From Actinotalea caeni (GTDB lineage: Bacteria > Actinomycetota > Actinomycetes > Actinomycetales > Beutenbergiaceae): DNA of 64,000 nucleotides. Positions 46,994-56,659 of this stretch are shown piece by piece. The DNA lies in assembly GCF_009733795.1 (NCBI RefSeq), contig NZ_WNXX01000005.1, positions 62,001-126,000 of the forward strand, read 5' to 3'. Every line of letters begins with the position of its first letter. The stretch's first letter is position 1. Position numbers and translations under genes: made by a program. The notes beneath the pieces are model-generated. The model searched no databases. It saw nothing but the letters and a program-made list of their open reading frames with translations, and was not told the origin of the DNA.

Positions 46994-46999
46994 ATTCTA
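46994..46999 (-). promoter_or_regulatory. -10 box of the hrcA promoter
   Basis: TAGAAT on the minus strand adjoins the CIRCE operator. The predicted 5' untranslated region is about 55 bases, so this transcript has a leader, unlike many other genes here. Confidence 0.55.
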
Positions 47000-47042
47000 G
47001 TCGCGGTCGCGGCGCCTCCCACGGTTTCGCGCCCGGCGTGCG

Positions 47043-47048
47043 TAACGT
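47043..47048 (+). promoter_or_regulatory. -10 box for the DUF3097 gene, leaderless type
   Basis: TAACGT ends eight bases before the GTG at 47057, divergent from the hrcA promoter. Confidence 0.4.
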
Positions 47049-47056
47049 CTCGCCGC

Positions 47057-47908
47057 GTGAGTCACGACCGCTACGGCACCGATGTCCTCAGCAACGACCC
47101 GCACCGCTCCCGGCGCCCGCAGACCACCGACGTCCCCGCGGAGCGGGGTCTGGTGGTCGAGGACGTCGAGACCGGCTGGGTCGGGGCCGTGGTCCGTGTC
47201 GAGAAGAGCGGCGGCGAGCACGTCGTCGTGCTCGAGGACCGCAAGGGCCGCACGCGCACGTTCGGGCTCGGTGCGGGGTTCTGGGTCGACGGCAAGCCGG
47301 TGCGGCTGGTGCCGCCGCGCCCGAGCGCCTCGGCGCCGACCCGCCCGGCGCGCACCGCGTCCGGCTCGATCGCGGTCCCGCACGCCCGCGCGCGCGTCGC
47401 GCGCGCCTCCCGGATCTGGGTCGAAGGCCGTCACGACGCCGAGCTGGTCGAGCGGGTCTGGGGCGACGACCTGCGCCTGGAGGGCGTCGTCGTCGAGATG
47501 CTCGACGGCGTCGACCACCTGGCCGACCGGCTCGCCGAGTTCGGCCCGGGCCCGCAGCGGCGGGTCGGGGTGCTCGTCGACCACCTGGTACCGGGGTCGA
47601 AGGAGAGCCGCATCGCCGAGTCGGTGATGGCGCGGTTCTCCGGCGTGCTGGTGCTGGGCCACCCCTACGTCGACGTGTGGCAGGCCGTGCAGCCGGCGCG
47701 TGTCGGGCTCGAGGCGTGGCCGGACGTGCCACGAGGCACCGACATCAAGACCGGCACGCTGCGGGCGCTGGGCTGGCCGGCGAGCACGCAGGCCGACGTC
47801 GCGGCCGGGTGGAAGCGCATCCTCGGCCGGGTGCGCGACTACCGCGACCTCTCGCCCGCCCTGCTGGGGCGGGTCGAGGAGCTCGTCGACTTCGTGACGG
47901 TCGACTGA
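47057..47908 (+). CDS. DUF3097 family protein
   Basis: A 283-residue soluble protein of the DUF3097 family, found almost only in actinobacteria and commonly beside hrcA or hemW. It begins RYGTDVLSNDPHRSRR. A small beta domain (35-90) is followed by a possible Toprim-like region: SRIWVEGRHDAELVERVWGD around residues 117-135, where the Glu resembles the first acidic residue of Toprim domains, then VGVLVDHLVPGSKESR with an Asp-x-x. This suggests nucleic-acid metabolism but is not proven. The start is the GTG eight bases after TAACGT. Confidence 0.88.
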   Translation: MSHDRYGTDVLSNDPHRSRRPQTTDVPAERGLVVEDVETGWVGAVVRVEKSGGEHVVVLEDRKGRTRTFGLGAGFWVDGKPVRLVPPRPSASAPTRPARTASGSIAVPHARARVARASRIWVEGRHDAELVERVWGDDLRLEGVVVEMLDGVDHLADRLAEFGPGPQRRVGVLVDHLVPGSKESRIAESVMARFSGVLVLGHPYVDVWQAVQPARVGLEAWPDVPRGTDIKTGTLRALGWPASTQADVAAGWKRILGRVRDYRDLSPALLGRVEELVDFVTVD

Positions 47909-47927
47909 GTCGGAGTGCTCAGCCGAC
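47900..47927. terminator. Hairpin across convergent stop codons
   Basis: GTCG-a-CTGAG (47900-47909), eight bases, then CTCAG-c-CGAC (47918-47927). The arm includes the TGA of the DUF3097 gene and, on the other strand, the TGA of the convergent membrane gene. No T-tract follows. Confidence 0.45.
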
Positions 47928-48806
47928 GACCGGCCGGCCCGGCGTCGCAGCGCCGCTGCGGCGGCGGTAGTAGTCGGCGAAGGCGAGCATCGTCACCGGG
48001 TTGGTCACCAGCGTGCCGACGCCGCACGCGAGCGCGCCGGCGACGTTGAGCAGGTAGCCGAGCAGCACCAGCACGATCGTCTGGGCGACGTTGTCGATGG
48101 CGAACCGCACGCTCGAGGCGATCGCGGTCGTGGCGGACTCGCCGCGGTCGACGACGAAGAACACCGACCAGATACCGAAGAAGCCGACGATCAGCGGCCC
48201 GATGCCGGTGATCGCGAGCAGCGCGCTGGCCAGCCCGACGATCACCGCGAGCACCAGCAGCTGGAGGACGTTGCGCGGGCGGAAGAAATCGGCGAGCGTG
48301 ACGCGCTCCCCCGCGATCGCCCGCAGCGACGCCGTCGCGAACGCGCCCACCTGGACGATCGCCAGCAGCGCGACCACGAGCACGACGAGGAGGCCACCGA
48401 ACCCGAACAGGGCCGCGAGGCCGCGCGAGACGTCGCCGTCCTCGTCGACGCGGCCGGCGCCCAGCACGCCGATCGCGAGCAGCAGCAGCCCGACCGGGAC
48501 GACGAGCACCAGACCCCACAGGATCTGGGAGACGACAAACGGCCACGGGTTGGCCGTGAAGGCGCGCCAGCCGTGCCCTAGCGAGTCCACCGCCTGCGGC
48601 TCGCCGTCGCTCGGCGGGCCGTAGCCGGGGCCGGGTGGACCGTAGCTGCCGTCGGGGCCGGGGCCCGGCGGGGGCGGCGGCGGGAAGCCTCCCTGCTCGG
48701 GACCCGGGTAGGCACCCCGCGGGGGCGGCGCCTGTCCGTAGCCGCCGGGCGGCGGGGTGGCCGAGCCCTCGGTGGGCTGCGGGCCCTGGGGCGGGTTCTC
48801 GCTCAT
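47919..48806 (-). CDS. Membrane protein with Pro/Gly/Tyr-rich N-terminus
   Basis: A 295-residue protein. The first 75 residues are disordered and rich in Pro, Gly and Tyr (GYGQAPPPRGAYPGPEQGG). The rest is membrane-embedded with about six helices: GHGWRAFTANPWPFVVSQIL starts the first and NVAGALACGVGTLVTNPVTML lies in the last. The fold resembles the DUF975/GlpF-like "integral membrane protein" family of actinobacteria. The upstream gene encodes a paralogue, about 90 bases away. The function is unknown. GAGCGAGG precedes the ATG. Confidence 0.82.
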   Translation of the reverse strand: MSENPPQGPQPTEGSATPPPGGYGQAPPPRGAYPGPEQGGFPPPPPPGPGPDGSYGPPGPGYGPPSDGEPQAVDSLGHGWRAFTANPWPFVVSQILWGLVLVVPVGLLLLAIGVLGAGRVDEDGDVSRGLAALFGFGGLLVVLVVALLAIVQVGAFATASLRAIAGERVTLADFFRPRNVLQLLVLAVIVGLASALLAITGIGPLIVGFFGIWSVFFVVDRGESATTAIASSVRFAIDNVAQTIVLVLLGYLLNVAGALACGVGTLVTNPVTMLAFADYYRRRSGAATPGRPVVG

Positions 48807-48898
48807 GGTCGCCTCGCTCGGGGTCGTGGGATGGACGGTGGGTGCGCGGACGGCGGGGGTCGAGCCGACCCCCGCCGTCGCGGTGCTGCTGTGCCCGG

Positions 48899-50185
48899 TC
48901 AGACCGGGGCGACCTGCTGGCCCGAGAGCCGCTTGTACGCGTACACGGTCGCCAGCGAGCCGACCGGGATGACGACGAACAGCAGACCGGTGCCGCAGAT
49001 CACGATGACGCCCGCGATCGCGAGGCCGATGAAGATCAGGTAGAGCAGCACCACCTGGCCGAGGTTGCTCGTGACGAGCTTGACGCCCTGGCTGAGCGCG
49101 TCGCCGATCGCGAGCCCGCGGTCCAGCGCGAGCGGCACCACGAAGATCGTCAGCACGGTGACGAGGACCTGGAGCAGGCCGCCGATGCCCGGGACCAGGC
49201 CGACGAGGTTGCTCGCCAGACCGACCACGACCGCGGCGACCAGACCCGGCACGAGGTGCTGGAAGGAGAAGAAGTCGCCCAGGCTGTTGAGCCGCCCGTT
49301 CGCCTTGTGCAGCGCACCCTGGACCAGCACGAGGCCGAGCGCCGTGAGGATGAGCCCGAGGATCGCCGACATGATGCGCTCGGTGCCGGACATCGCGAAG
49401 GCGTCGTAGCTCGCGCTGAAGCCGCCGTCGGTCACCGCGCCGAACGGCGACAGGACGAGCGACAGGAGCCCGCCGACCACGACGAGGCCGAGCATGATCA
49501 GCAGCCAGTAGCCGACGTTCGAGCCGTAGGCCCGGAAGCCCCAGCCGACGGCCTCGGTCGCGCTGAAGGCCTGCGGCGCGCCCCACGGGCCACCGGCGCC
49601 CGCCGGGCCGCCGTACTGGCCGTACGACCCGGGCGGCGGCGGTGCCGCCGGGAACCCGCCGCCGGCGGGTGCCCCGTACCCGGGCTGCTGCGGGGGCTGT
49701 TGCCCGTAACCCGGCTGCTGCGGCTGCTGCCCGTAGCCGGGCTGCTGCGGCGGCTGCTGGCCGTAGGTGGGCGGCTGCTGGCCGTAGGTGGGCTGCTCGG
49801 GAGCGCCCGAGGACGCACCGAACTGCGGAGCGGGCGGCACCGGCGGGGTGCCGTAGCCCGGCTGCTGCGGGGCGCCCGAGGAGGCGCCGAAGCCCTGGTC
49901 GCCGGCGCCGTAGGACGGCTGCTGCGGCTGCCCGTACGCAGGCGGCTGCGGTGGAGCCTGCGGCGGCTGGTAGCCCGGCTGCTGCGGCTGGCCGTAGCCG
50001 GGCTGCTGCGGCGCCGCGGGATCCGCGGGAGCGGAGGGCTCGGCCGGGGTCGCCCCCTGCCCGGGCTGCTCGGGCTGCGCGGGTGGCACCTGGCCACCCT
50101 CGGACGCAGGCGGGAACTCGGCGCCACCGGCCGGGTCGGCCGGCGTGCCGCCGGTGTTCTGCGGGTCCTGCGGGTTGTCAGTCAT
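48899..50185 (-). CDS. Membrane protein with long QPGYG-repeat N-terminus
   Basis: A 428-residue paralogue of the following gene. The first 195 residues are a low-complexity tail with many copies of QQPGYGQ- and QQPTYGQ-like words, a composition that can phase-separate or act as a flexible tether. The membrane part (about 215-420) has six helices with matching motifs, such as EAVGWGFRAYGSNVGYWLLI against GHGWRAFTANPW in the paralogue. A putative -10 TAGCGT lies 40 bases upstream (50226-50231), and AGGAG precedes the ATG. I do not recognise a function; similar pairs sit near hemW in relatives. Confidence 0.82.
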   Translation of the reverse strand: MTDNPQDPQNTGGTPADPAGGAEFPPASEGGQVPPAQPEQPGQGATPAEPSAPADPAAPQQPGYGQPQQPGYQPPQAPPQPPAYGQPQQPSYGAGDQGFGASSGAPQQPGYGTPPVPPAPQFGASSGAPEQPTYGQQPPTYGQQPPQQPGYGQQPQQPGYGQQPPQQPGYGAPAGGGFPAAPPPPGSYGQYGGPAGAGGPWGAPQAFSATEAVGWGFRAYGSNVGYWLLIMLGLVVVGGLLSLVLSPFGAVTDGGFSASYDAFAMSGTERIMSAILGLILTALGLVLVQGALHKANGRLNSLGDFFSFQHLVPGLVAAVVVGLASNLVGLVPGIGGLLQVLVTVLTIFVVPLALDRGLAIGDALSQGVKLVTSNLGQVVLLYLIFIGLAIAGVIVICGTGLLFVVIPVGSLATVYAYKRLSGQQVAPV

Positions 50186-50225
50186 GACGCTCCTGTGCAC
50201 GGATCGTGGAGATCTTGTGCCGCAC

Positions 50226-50231
50226 ACGCTA
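50226..50231 (-). promoter_or_regulatory. -10 box before the QPGYG-repeat gene
   Basis: TAGCGT on the minus strand lies about 40 bases before the ATG, leaving room for a short untranslated leader with the AGGAG site. Confidence 0.35.
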
Positions 50232-50314
50232 CAGACTCGACCCCCTCGCTCGCGGCTGCCACACGGGTGAGAGGTACCCACCCCGGACCGGACGGCGGCG
50301 CCGGGCACGGGGCG

Positions 50315-51469
50315 TCAGGCCACCAGCCGCCCGACGACGGTGTCCGCGAGGAGCCGGCCGCGGCGCGTCAGCCGGGCGACGCCGGCGCCCGCGGCGTCGG
50401 GGTCGACGAGGCCGTCGGCGGCCAGCTCGTGCAGGGTCGCACGGTGCTCCGCACCCAGCGGCAGCCCGTCGACGAGCCGGATCCCGAGCAGCACGTGCTC
50501 GTCGGCGACCTGCTCGGCCGTGAGCTGCTCGGTCTCGGCGACCGGCAGCTCGCCCGCCGCGACCCGCTGCGCGTAGGCCCGCGGGTGCTTGACGTTCCAG
50601 AACCGCGTCCCGGCGAGGTGGCTGTGCGCCCCGGGCCCGATCCCCCACCAGTCGTGCGAGCGCCAGTACGCGACGTTGTGCCGGCACCGCTGCTCGGGCC
50701 GGCGGGCCCAGTTGGAGATCTCGTACCAGCCGTAGCCGGCCTCGGCGAGCAGGGTGTCGGCGAGCTCGTACTTGGCGGCCTGGTCGTCGCCGTCGACCCC
50801 GGGGAGCTCGCCGCGTCGCACGCGCGTGTGCATCCGGGTGCCGGGCTCGATCGTCAGCGCGTAGGCGGACACGTGGTCGGGCTCCAGCGCCAGCACCGCC
50901 TCGAGGCTGCGGCGCCAGTCGTCCAGGCTCTCCCCGGGCGTGCCGTAGATGAGGTCGAGCGAGACCGCGAGGCCGGCGTCGCGCGCCCAGGCGACGACCT
51001 GCGGCACCCGGTCCGGGTCGTGCGTGCGGTCCAGCGTCGCCAGCACGTGCGGCACGGCCGACTGCATGCCGAACGAGACCCGGGTGAACCCGGCGTCGCG
51101 CAGCGCCTGCAGGTCGGCCGCCCACACCGAGTCCGGGTTGGCCTCGGTCGTCACCTCCGCGTCGGGCACGAGCCCCCACGTGCGGTCGACGGCGTCGAGC
51201 ATCCGGGCGAGGTCCGCCGTCGGGAGCAGGGTCGGCGTGCCACCGCCGAAGAACACGGTCTCGACCGGGCGTCCCGCGAGCCCGCGGCGACGCAGCTCGG
51301 CGTCGGCGAGCGCGACCTCGGCGACCGCGCTCGCGGCGTAGCTCGCCTGGCTCGCGCCGCCGCCCAGCTCGGTCGCGGTGTAGGTGTTGAAGTCGCAGTA
51401 CCCGCAGCGCACCGAGCAGAACGGGACGTGCAGGTAGACGCCGAACCGCGTCGCCGCCGCGCCCGGCAC
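50315..51469 (-). CDS. hemW: Radical SAM protein HemW (heme chaperone)
   Basis: A 384-residue radical S-adenosylmethionine protein. The 4Fe-4S motif is PFCSVRCGYCDFN near residue 17-29, the HemW type, with the Phe-Asn after the last Cys-x. GGGTPTLL follows. The C-terminal HemN-like domain ends with LTRRGRLLADTVV. Once annotated as coproporphyrinogen oxidase, this group is now seen as heme-insertion chaperones. The GTG at 51469 lies 11 bases after the lepA stop. The lepA-hemW-hrcA-dnaJ order is conserved. Confidence 0.94.
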   Translation of the reverse strand: MPGAAATRFGVYLHVPFCSVRCGYCDFNTYTATELGGGASQASYAASAVAEVALADAELRRRGLAGRPVETVFFGGGTPTLLPTADLARMLDAVDRTWGLVPDAEVTTEANPDSVWAADLQALRDAGFTRVSFGMQSAVPHVLATLDRTHDPDRVPQVVAWARDAGLAVSLDLIYGTPGESLDDWRRSLEAVLALEPDHVSAYALTIEPGTRMHTRVRRGELPGVDGDDQAAKYELADTLLAEAGYGWYEISNWARRPEQRCRHNVAYWRSHDWWGIGPGAHSHLAGTRFWNVKHPRAYAQRVAAGELPVAETEQLTAEQVADEHVLLGIRLVDGLPLGAEHRATLHELAADGLVDPDAAGAGVARLTRRGRLLADTVVGRLVA

Positions 51470-51480
51470 GCCGGCGCCGC

Positions 51481-53412
<1,932 letters not shown>

Positions 53413-53472
53413 GGTCCCACGCCGCGACGCCCCGCCGGCCCCGGCCGTCCACCGGCACGGCGACGGTGTCGA

Positions 53473-54063
53473 TCAGGTGAGCCGGAGCGAGGTGAGGCAG
53501 GTGAGGTCGTCCGGACCGGTCGTCACGACGACGTTCCCGGAGCGACCGCCGGCGGCGATCGTCACCTCGGCCTCGATGCCGTCGGGCAGCCAGTAGGCGA
53601 CGTAGCCGTTGTCGAAGGTGCGGGTCGTCTCGTCGACGAGCACCTCGCCGGAGGCGGTGTCGACGATCGTCACGTCGACCTCGGTGTCGCCCATCTCGCC
53701 GGTGCAGGTCGTCAGGCTGTGGAACCAGCAGTCGTGCGTGCTCTCGACGTAGGGCGCCACCGAGAGGTGGAACAGACCCTCCGGCGTCGGGACGGCCACC
53801 TCGGCGCCCGCGCCGTCCGCGAGCACGACCTCGTCGGGACGCACCGACGCCAGCACGTCGGCCGGTCGCTCCTCGACCGGCATCGACTCGAGGAGCGCGA
53901 CCATGTCGACGACGTCCATCGCCGCCAGGGAGTCGACGTCGAGCCGTGCGGCCGGGGTGCCACCGCCCGCGGCCGCGGCGTCGTCGTCGACGCCGCAGCC
54001 CGCGGTGGTGATCCCGAGCATCACGAGCCCCAGAAGGAGGGTGAGAAGCCGTGTGCGGGTCAC
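53473..54063 (-). CDS. CueP-like metal-binding lipoprotein
   Basis: A 196-residue exported lipoprotein: a signal peptide (LLTLLLGLVMLGITTAGC) with lipobox TAGC at residues 20-23. The mature part matches the CueP family. The signature HDCWFHSLTTCTGEMG near residue 107 and the final DLTCLTSLRL provide the three conserved cysteines that bind copper in Salmonella CueP; FDNGYVAYWLPDGIEAEVTI is the typical middle strand. Copper buffering at the cell surface is the likely role. The GTG start is six bases after TAGCGT, so a leaderless transcript is likely. No copper transporter is nearby. Confidence 0.85.
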   Translation of the reverse strand: MTRTRLLTLLLGLVMLGITTAGCGVDDDAAAAGGGTPAARLDVDSLAAMDVVDMVALLESMPVEERPADVLASVRPDEVVLADGAGAEVAVPTPEGLFHLSVAPYVESTHDCWFHSLTTCTGEMGDTEVDVTIVDTASGEVLVDETTRTFDNGYVAYWLPDGIEAEVTIAAGGRSGNVVVTTGPDDLTCLTSLRLT

Positions 54064-54069
54064 GTCGTC

Positions 54070-54075
54070 ACGCTA
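54070..54075 (-). promoter_or_regulatory. -10 box for the CueP-like gene, leaderless type
   Basis: TAGCGT on the minus strand ends six bases before the GTG start. Confidence 0.4.
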
Positions 54076-54183
54076 GGGCTCGCCACGGGGTCGGGACCGG
54101 GCCGAAGGTCCCGGGCCGGGGGCGGCGTCGCCACGGGTCGACGGCCTCGGGCCTGGACGGCACGCGTGCGTGAGAATGGGGGC

Positions 54184-54861
54184 ATGAGCGGCCTCTCCGA
54201 CACCCTGGCGGCGCTGGCGCGCGGCGGTGGCCAGCTACTGCGGGTGCCGACCGCGCTGCTGCTCGGCTGGGCCGGCCTCGTGCTGCTGGTGCTCGCGCTC
54301 GAGGTGTGGGCGCTGCTCGGACCGGCCGGGGGGCCGGGGCCGGTGGGGTCTGCGCTGCTGGTCGCGCTGGTGGCGCTCCTCGCTGTGCCGGTCGTCGTGC
54401 TCGCGGTGCGTCGACGCCGCTGGCTACGGCTGACCCGGCAGGCGAGCGCGGAGGCCGCGTCCGCCACGGTGGTCGTCGGCGGCTCGACCGACCTCGTCAC
54501 GATCGACGCGCTCGGCGACCGGGTCGAGGACGAGATCTCGGGCATGGACGGCGAGGAGGACGTGCGCGCGGTCATGGACGCGTTCACCGAGATCCAGCAG
54601 CCGGAGGCGAGCAGCCGTGGGGCCGGCGCCCGCATGACGCGCGCGCTCGGCGTCGGCCGGCTCGCGGTGATCGGGCGGGTGTTCGGGCGCATGGAGCGTG
54701 CCCAGCGGGCGCTGCTCGCGGCCGCGGGCGGCCCGGTGCGGGCTCCCTACCTCGTCGACGACCTGCGGGTGACGGTCGCGGCGCTGCTGGGCACGGTGGC
54801 GACCGCCGTCGTCGGCGGGCTGGCGGCGCTCGTGCTCGCCGCGGTGCTGCTGGCCCGCTGA
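54184..54861 (+). CDS. Hypothetical membrane protein
   Basis: A 225-residue protein I do not recognise. Two N-terminal membrane helices (about 22-42 and 52-72) are followed by a cytoplasmic part with an acidic helix (DRVEDEISGMDGEEDVRAVM) and one C-terminal hydrophobic stretch (LLGTVATAVVGGLAALVLAA). The ATG at 54184 is preceded by ATGGGGGC, as in the AraC gene at 32104. It lies upstream of, and on the same strand as, the ABC-2 transporter operon, separated by 95 bases with palindromes. Confidence 0.8.
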   Translation: MSGLSDTLAALARGGGQLLRVPTALLLGWAGLVLLVLALEVWALLGPAGGPGPVGSALLVALVALLAVPVVVLAVRRRRWLRLTRQASAEAASATVVVGGSTDLVTIDALGDRVEDEISGMDGEEDVRAVMDAFTEIQQPEASSRGAGARMTRALGVGRLAVIGRVFGRMERAQRALLAAAGGPVRAPYLVDDLRVTVAALLGTVATAVVGGLAALVLAAVLLAR

Positions 54862-54884
54862 GCGGGTGCCCGGGTGCCCGGGCA

Positions 54885-54910
54885 TGACAGCTGTCACGGT
54901 GACGACCGTG
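54885..54910. promoter_or_regulatory. Tandem palindromes upstream of the ABC-2/two-component operon
   Basis: TGACAGCTGTCA (54885-54896) is a perfect 12-base palindrome. CACGGT-gacg-ACCGTG (54895-54910) overlaps its end. They lie 46-72 bases before the ATPase ATG, a good place for an operator. The LuxR-type response regulator encoded in the same operon is the likely binder. The preceding TGCCCGGGCA (54875-54884) is also palindromic and might terminate the upstream gene. Confidence 0.6.
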
Positions 54911-54956
54911 ACGGGCGGGGCTGTCGCGCACCCGCCGCGCGCGCCACGCTGGACGC

Positions 54957-55895
54957 ATGACCACGACCACCGAGCCGGCGATCGACCTCGTCGGCGTCAC
55001 GAAGACCTTCACACCCGTGGGCAGACCGCCCGTCGAGGCCGTGCGCGGCATCGACCTGCGGGTCGGCCGCGGTGAGATCGTCGCCTTCCTCGGCCCGAAC
55101 GGCGCCGGCAAGACGACCACCTTGGACATGGTGCTGGGGCTGACCCAGCCCACGGCCGGTCGGGTCGCCGTGCACGGCCGACCGGCCCGCACCGCCGTGC
55201 TGGAGGGGCGGGTGTCCGCCGTGCTGCAGAGCGGCGGCCTGCTGCACGACCTGACGGTGCGCGAGACCGTGCAGGTGATCGCGTCGGCGTACCGGCAGCC
55301 GCGAGACGTCGACGAGGTGCTCGAGCGCACCGGTCTGACGGCGCTGGCCCGGCGACGGGTGAGCAAGTGCTCGGGCGGCGAGCAGCAGCGGCTGCGGTTC
55401 GCGCTCGCCCTGCTGCCCGACCCCGACCTGCTCGTCCTGGACGAGCCCACGGCCGGCATGGACGTCGGTGCCCGGCACGAGTTCTGGGCCACGATGCGCG
55501 CCGAGGTCGAGGGCGGCCGCACGGTCGTGTTCGCGACCCACTATCTCGAGGAGGCGGACGCCTTCGCCCAGCGGATCGTCATGGTCGCGCGCGGCAGGGT
55601 CGTCGCCGACGGGTCGACGGCGGAGATCCGCGCCCGCGCGACCGGTCGCACGGTCTCGGCGACGCTGCCCGCGGCAACCGCCCAGCAGGCGGTCGCCACG
55701 CTGCGGCGCCGCCCCGACGTCGTCGCCGCCGACCTCGCCGGCGACCGGGTCACCGTGCGCACCGGCGACGCGGACGCCGTCGCGCTCGCGCTGCTGACCG
55801 ATCTGGGCGGCTCCGGGCTGGAGATCACGACCGGCTCGCTCGACGACGCCTTCCTCGCCCTGACCGCCGACGACCTCGTGGGAGCCGACCGATGA
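54957..55895 (+). CDS. ABC-2 transporter ATP-binding protein
   Basis: A 312-residue ATPase of the DrrA/multidrug type. Walker A is GPNGAGKTTTL near residue 45. The signature is CSGGEQQRL, Cys-Ser instead of Leu-Ser, and Walker B is LLVLDEPTAGMD. A C-terminal DUF4162-like region completes it. The ATG stop overlap with the permease (ATGA) couples them. Operons of ABC-2 ATPase, permease and DesKR-like pair are common in actinobacteria and often respond to envelope or membrane-lipid stress. Confidence 0.94.
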   Translation: MTTTTEPAIDLVGVTKTFTPVGRPPVEAVRGIDLRVGRGEIVAFLGPNGAGKTTTLDMVLGLTQPTAGRVAVHGRPARTAVLEGRVSAVLQSGGLLHDLTVRETVQVIASAYRQPRDVDEVLERTGLTALARRRVSKCSGGEQQRLRFALALLPDPDLLVLDEPTAGMDVGARHEFWATMRAEVEGGRTVVFATHYLEEADAFAQRIVMVARGRVVADGSTAEIRARATGRTVSATLPAATAQQAVATLRRRPDVVAADLAGDRVTVRTGDADAVALALLTDLGGSGLEITTGSLDDAFLALTADDLVGADR

Positions 55896-56659
55896 CCGCC
55901 GTCTACTACGCGATGGAGCTGCGCCGCACCGGCCGCGACGTCGTCAACCTGTTCTTCACCGCGGTGCTGCCCGCGTTCCTGTACGTGATCTTCGGCGCGA
56001 GCCAGGACTACTCGACCGACATGCTGCCCACCGGGCGCGGGAACGTCGCGATGTACATCATGGTGTCGATGGCCGCCTACGGCGCCGTGACCGCGACGAC
56101 CGGCATCGGCGGCATGGCCGCCGTCGAGCGCATGCAGGGCTGGGGCCGCCAGCTCGGGCTCACGCCGATGCGCGACAGCCAGTACGTGCTGGTCAAGGCC
56201 CAGCTGGGGCTGACGATCGCGCTGATCCCGGTCGCGCTCATCTACGTCATCGGGTTCGCCACGGGCGCCGCCGGGGAGCTGCGCGCCTGGCTGCTCAGCG
56301 GCGTGCTCGTGCTCGCCGGCGCCGCGCTGTTCTCGCTGTACGGGCTCGTGTTCGGGCTGGCGTTCCGCACCGAGGGTGCGGTCAGCGCGGCGAGCGGCTC
56401 GCTCGTCATCCTGGCGTTCCTCGGGAACCTCTTCTTCCCGCTCTCCGGCACGATGCTCACGATCGCCAAGCTGACGCCGCTGTACGGCATCGTGGCGCTG
56501 GCGCGGGAGCCGCTGACGGAGGGCTGGCTGGTGGCGACCGACGGCGCCGCGCCCGTGCACGACCCGCTCTGGGTGCCGGTGGCTAATGTCGCGGTGTGGC
56601 TGACGATCCTCACCGTGCTGGCGGTGCTCCTGGTGCGGCGGGGACGCGCCCGCCAGTGA
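55892..56659 (+). CDS. ABC-2 type permease
   Basis: A 255-residue permease with six membrane helices, beginning near FFTAVLPAFLYVIFG and ending with ANVAVWLTILTVLAVLLV. The pattern MAAVERMQGWGRQLGLTPM at the cytosolic face is typical of ABC-2 drug or lipid exporters. It overlaps the ATPase gene and the histidine kinase gene by four bases each. Confidence 0.93.
   Translation: MTAVYYAMELRRTGRDVVNLFFTAVLPAFLYVIFGASQDYSTDMLPTGRGNVAMYIMVSMAAYGAVTATTGIGGMAAVERMQGWGRQLGLTPMRDSQYVLVKAQLGLTIALIPVALIYVIGFATGAAGELRAWLLSGVLVLAGAALFSLYGLVFGLAFRTEGAVSAASGSLVILAFLGNLFFPLSGTMLTIAKLTPLYGIVALAREPLTEGWLVATDGAAPVHDPLWVPVANVAVWLTILTVLAVLLVRRGRARQ

Noticed and set aside
50315-51469. Coproporphyrinogen III oxidase (hemN)
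   Set aside because: The cluster motif CSVRCGYCDFN and the position beside lepA and hrcA match HemW, the heme chaperone group.
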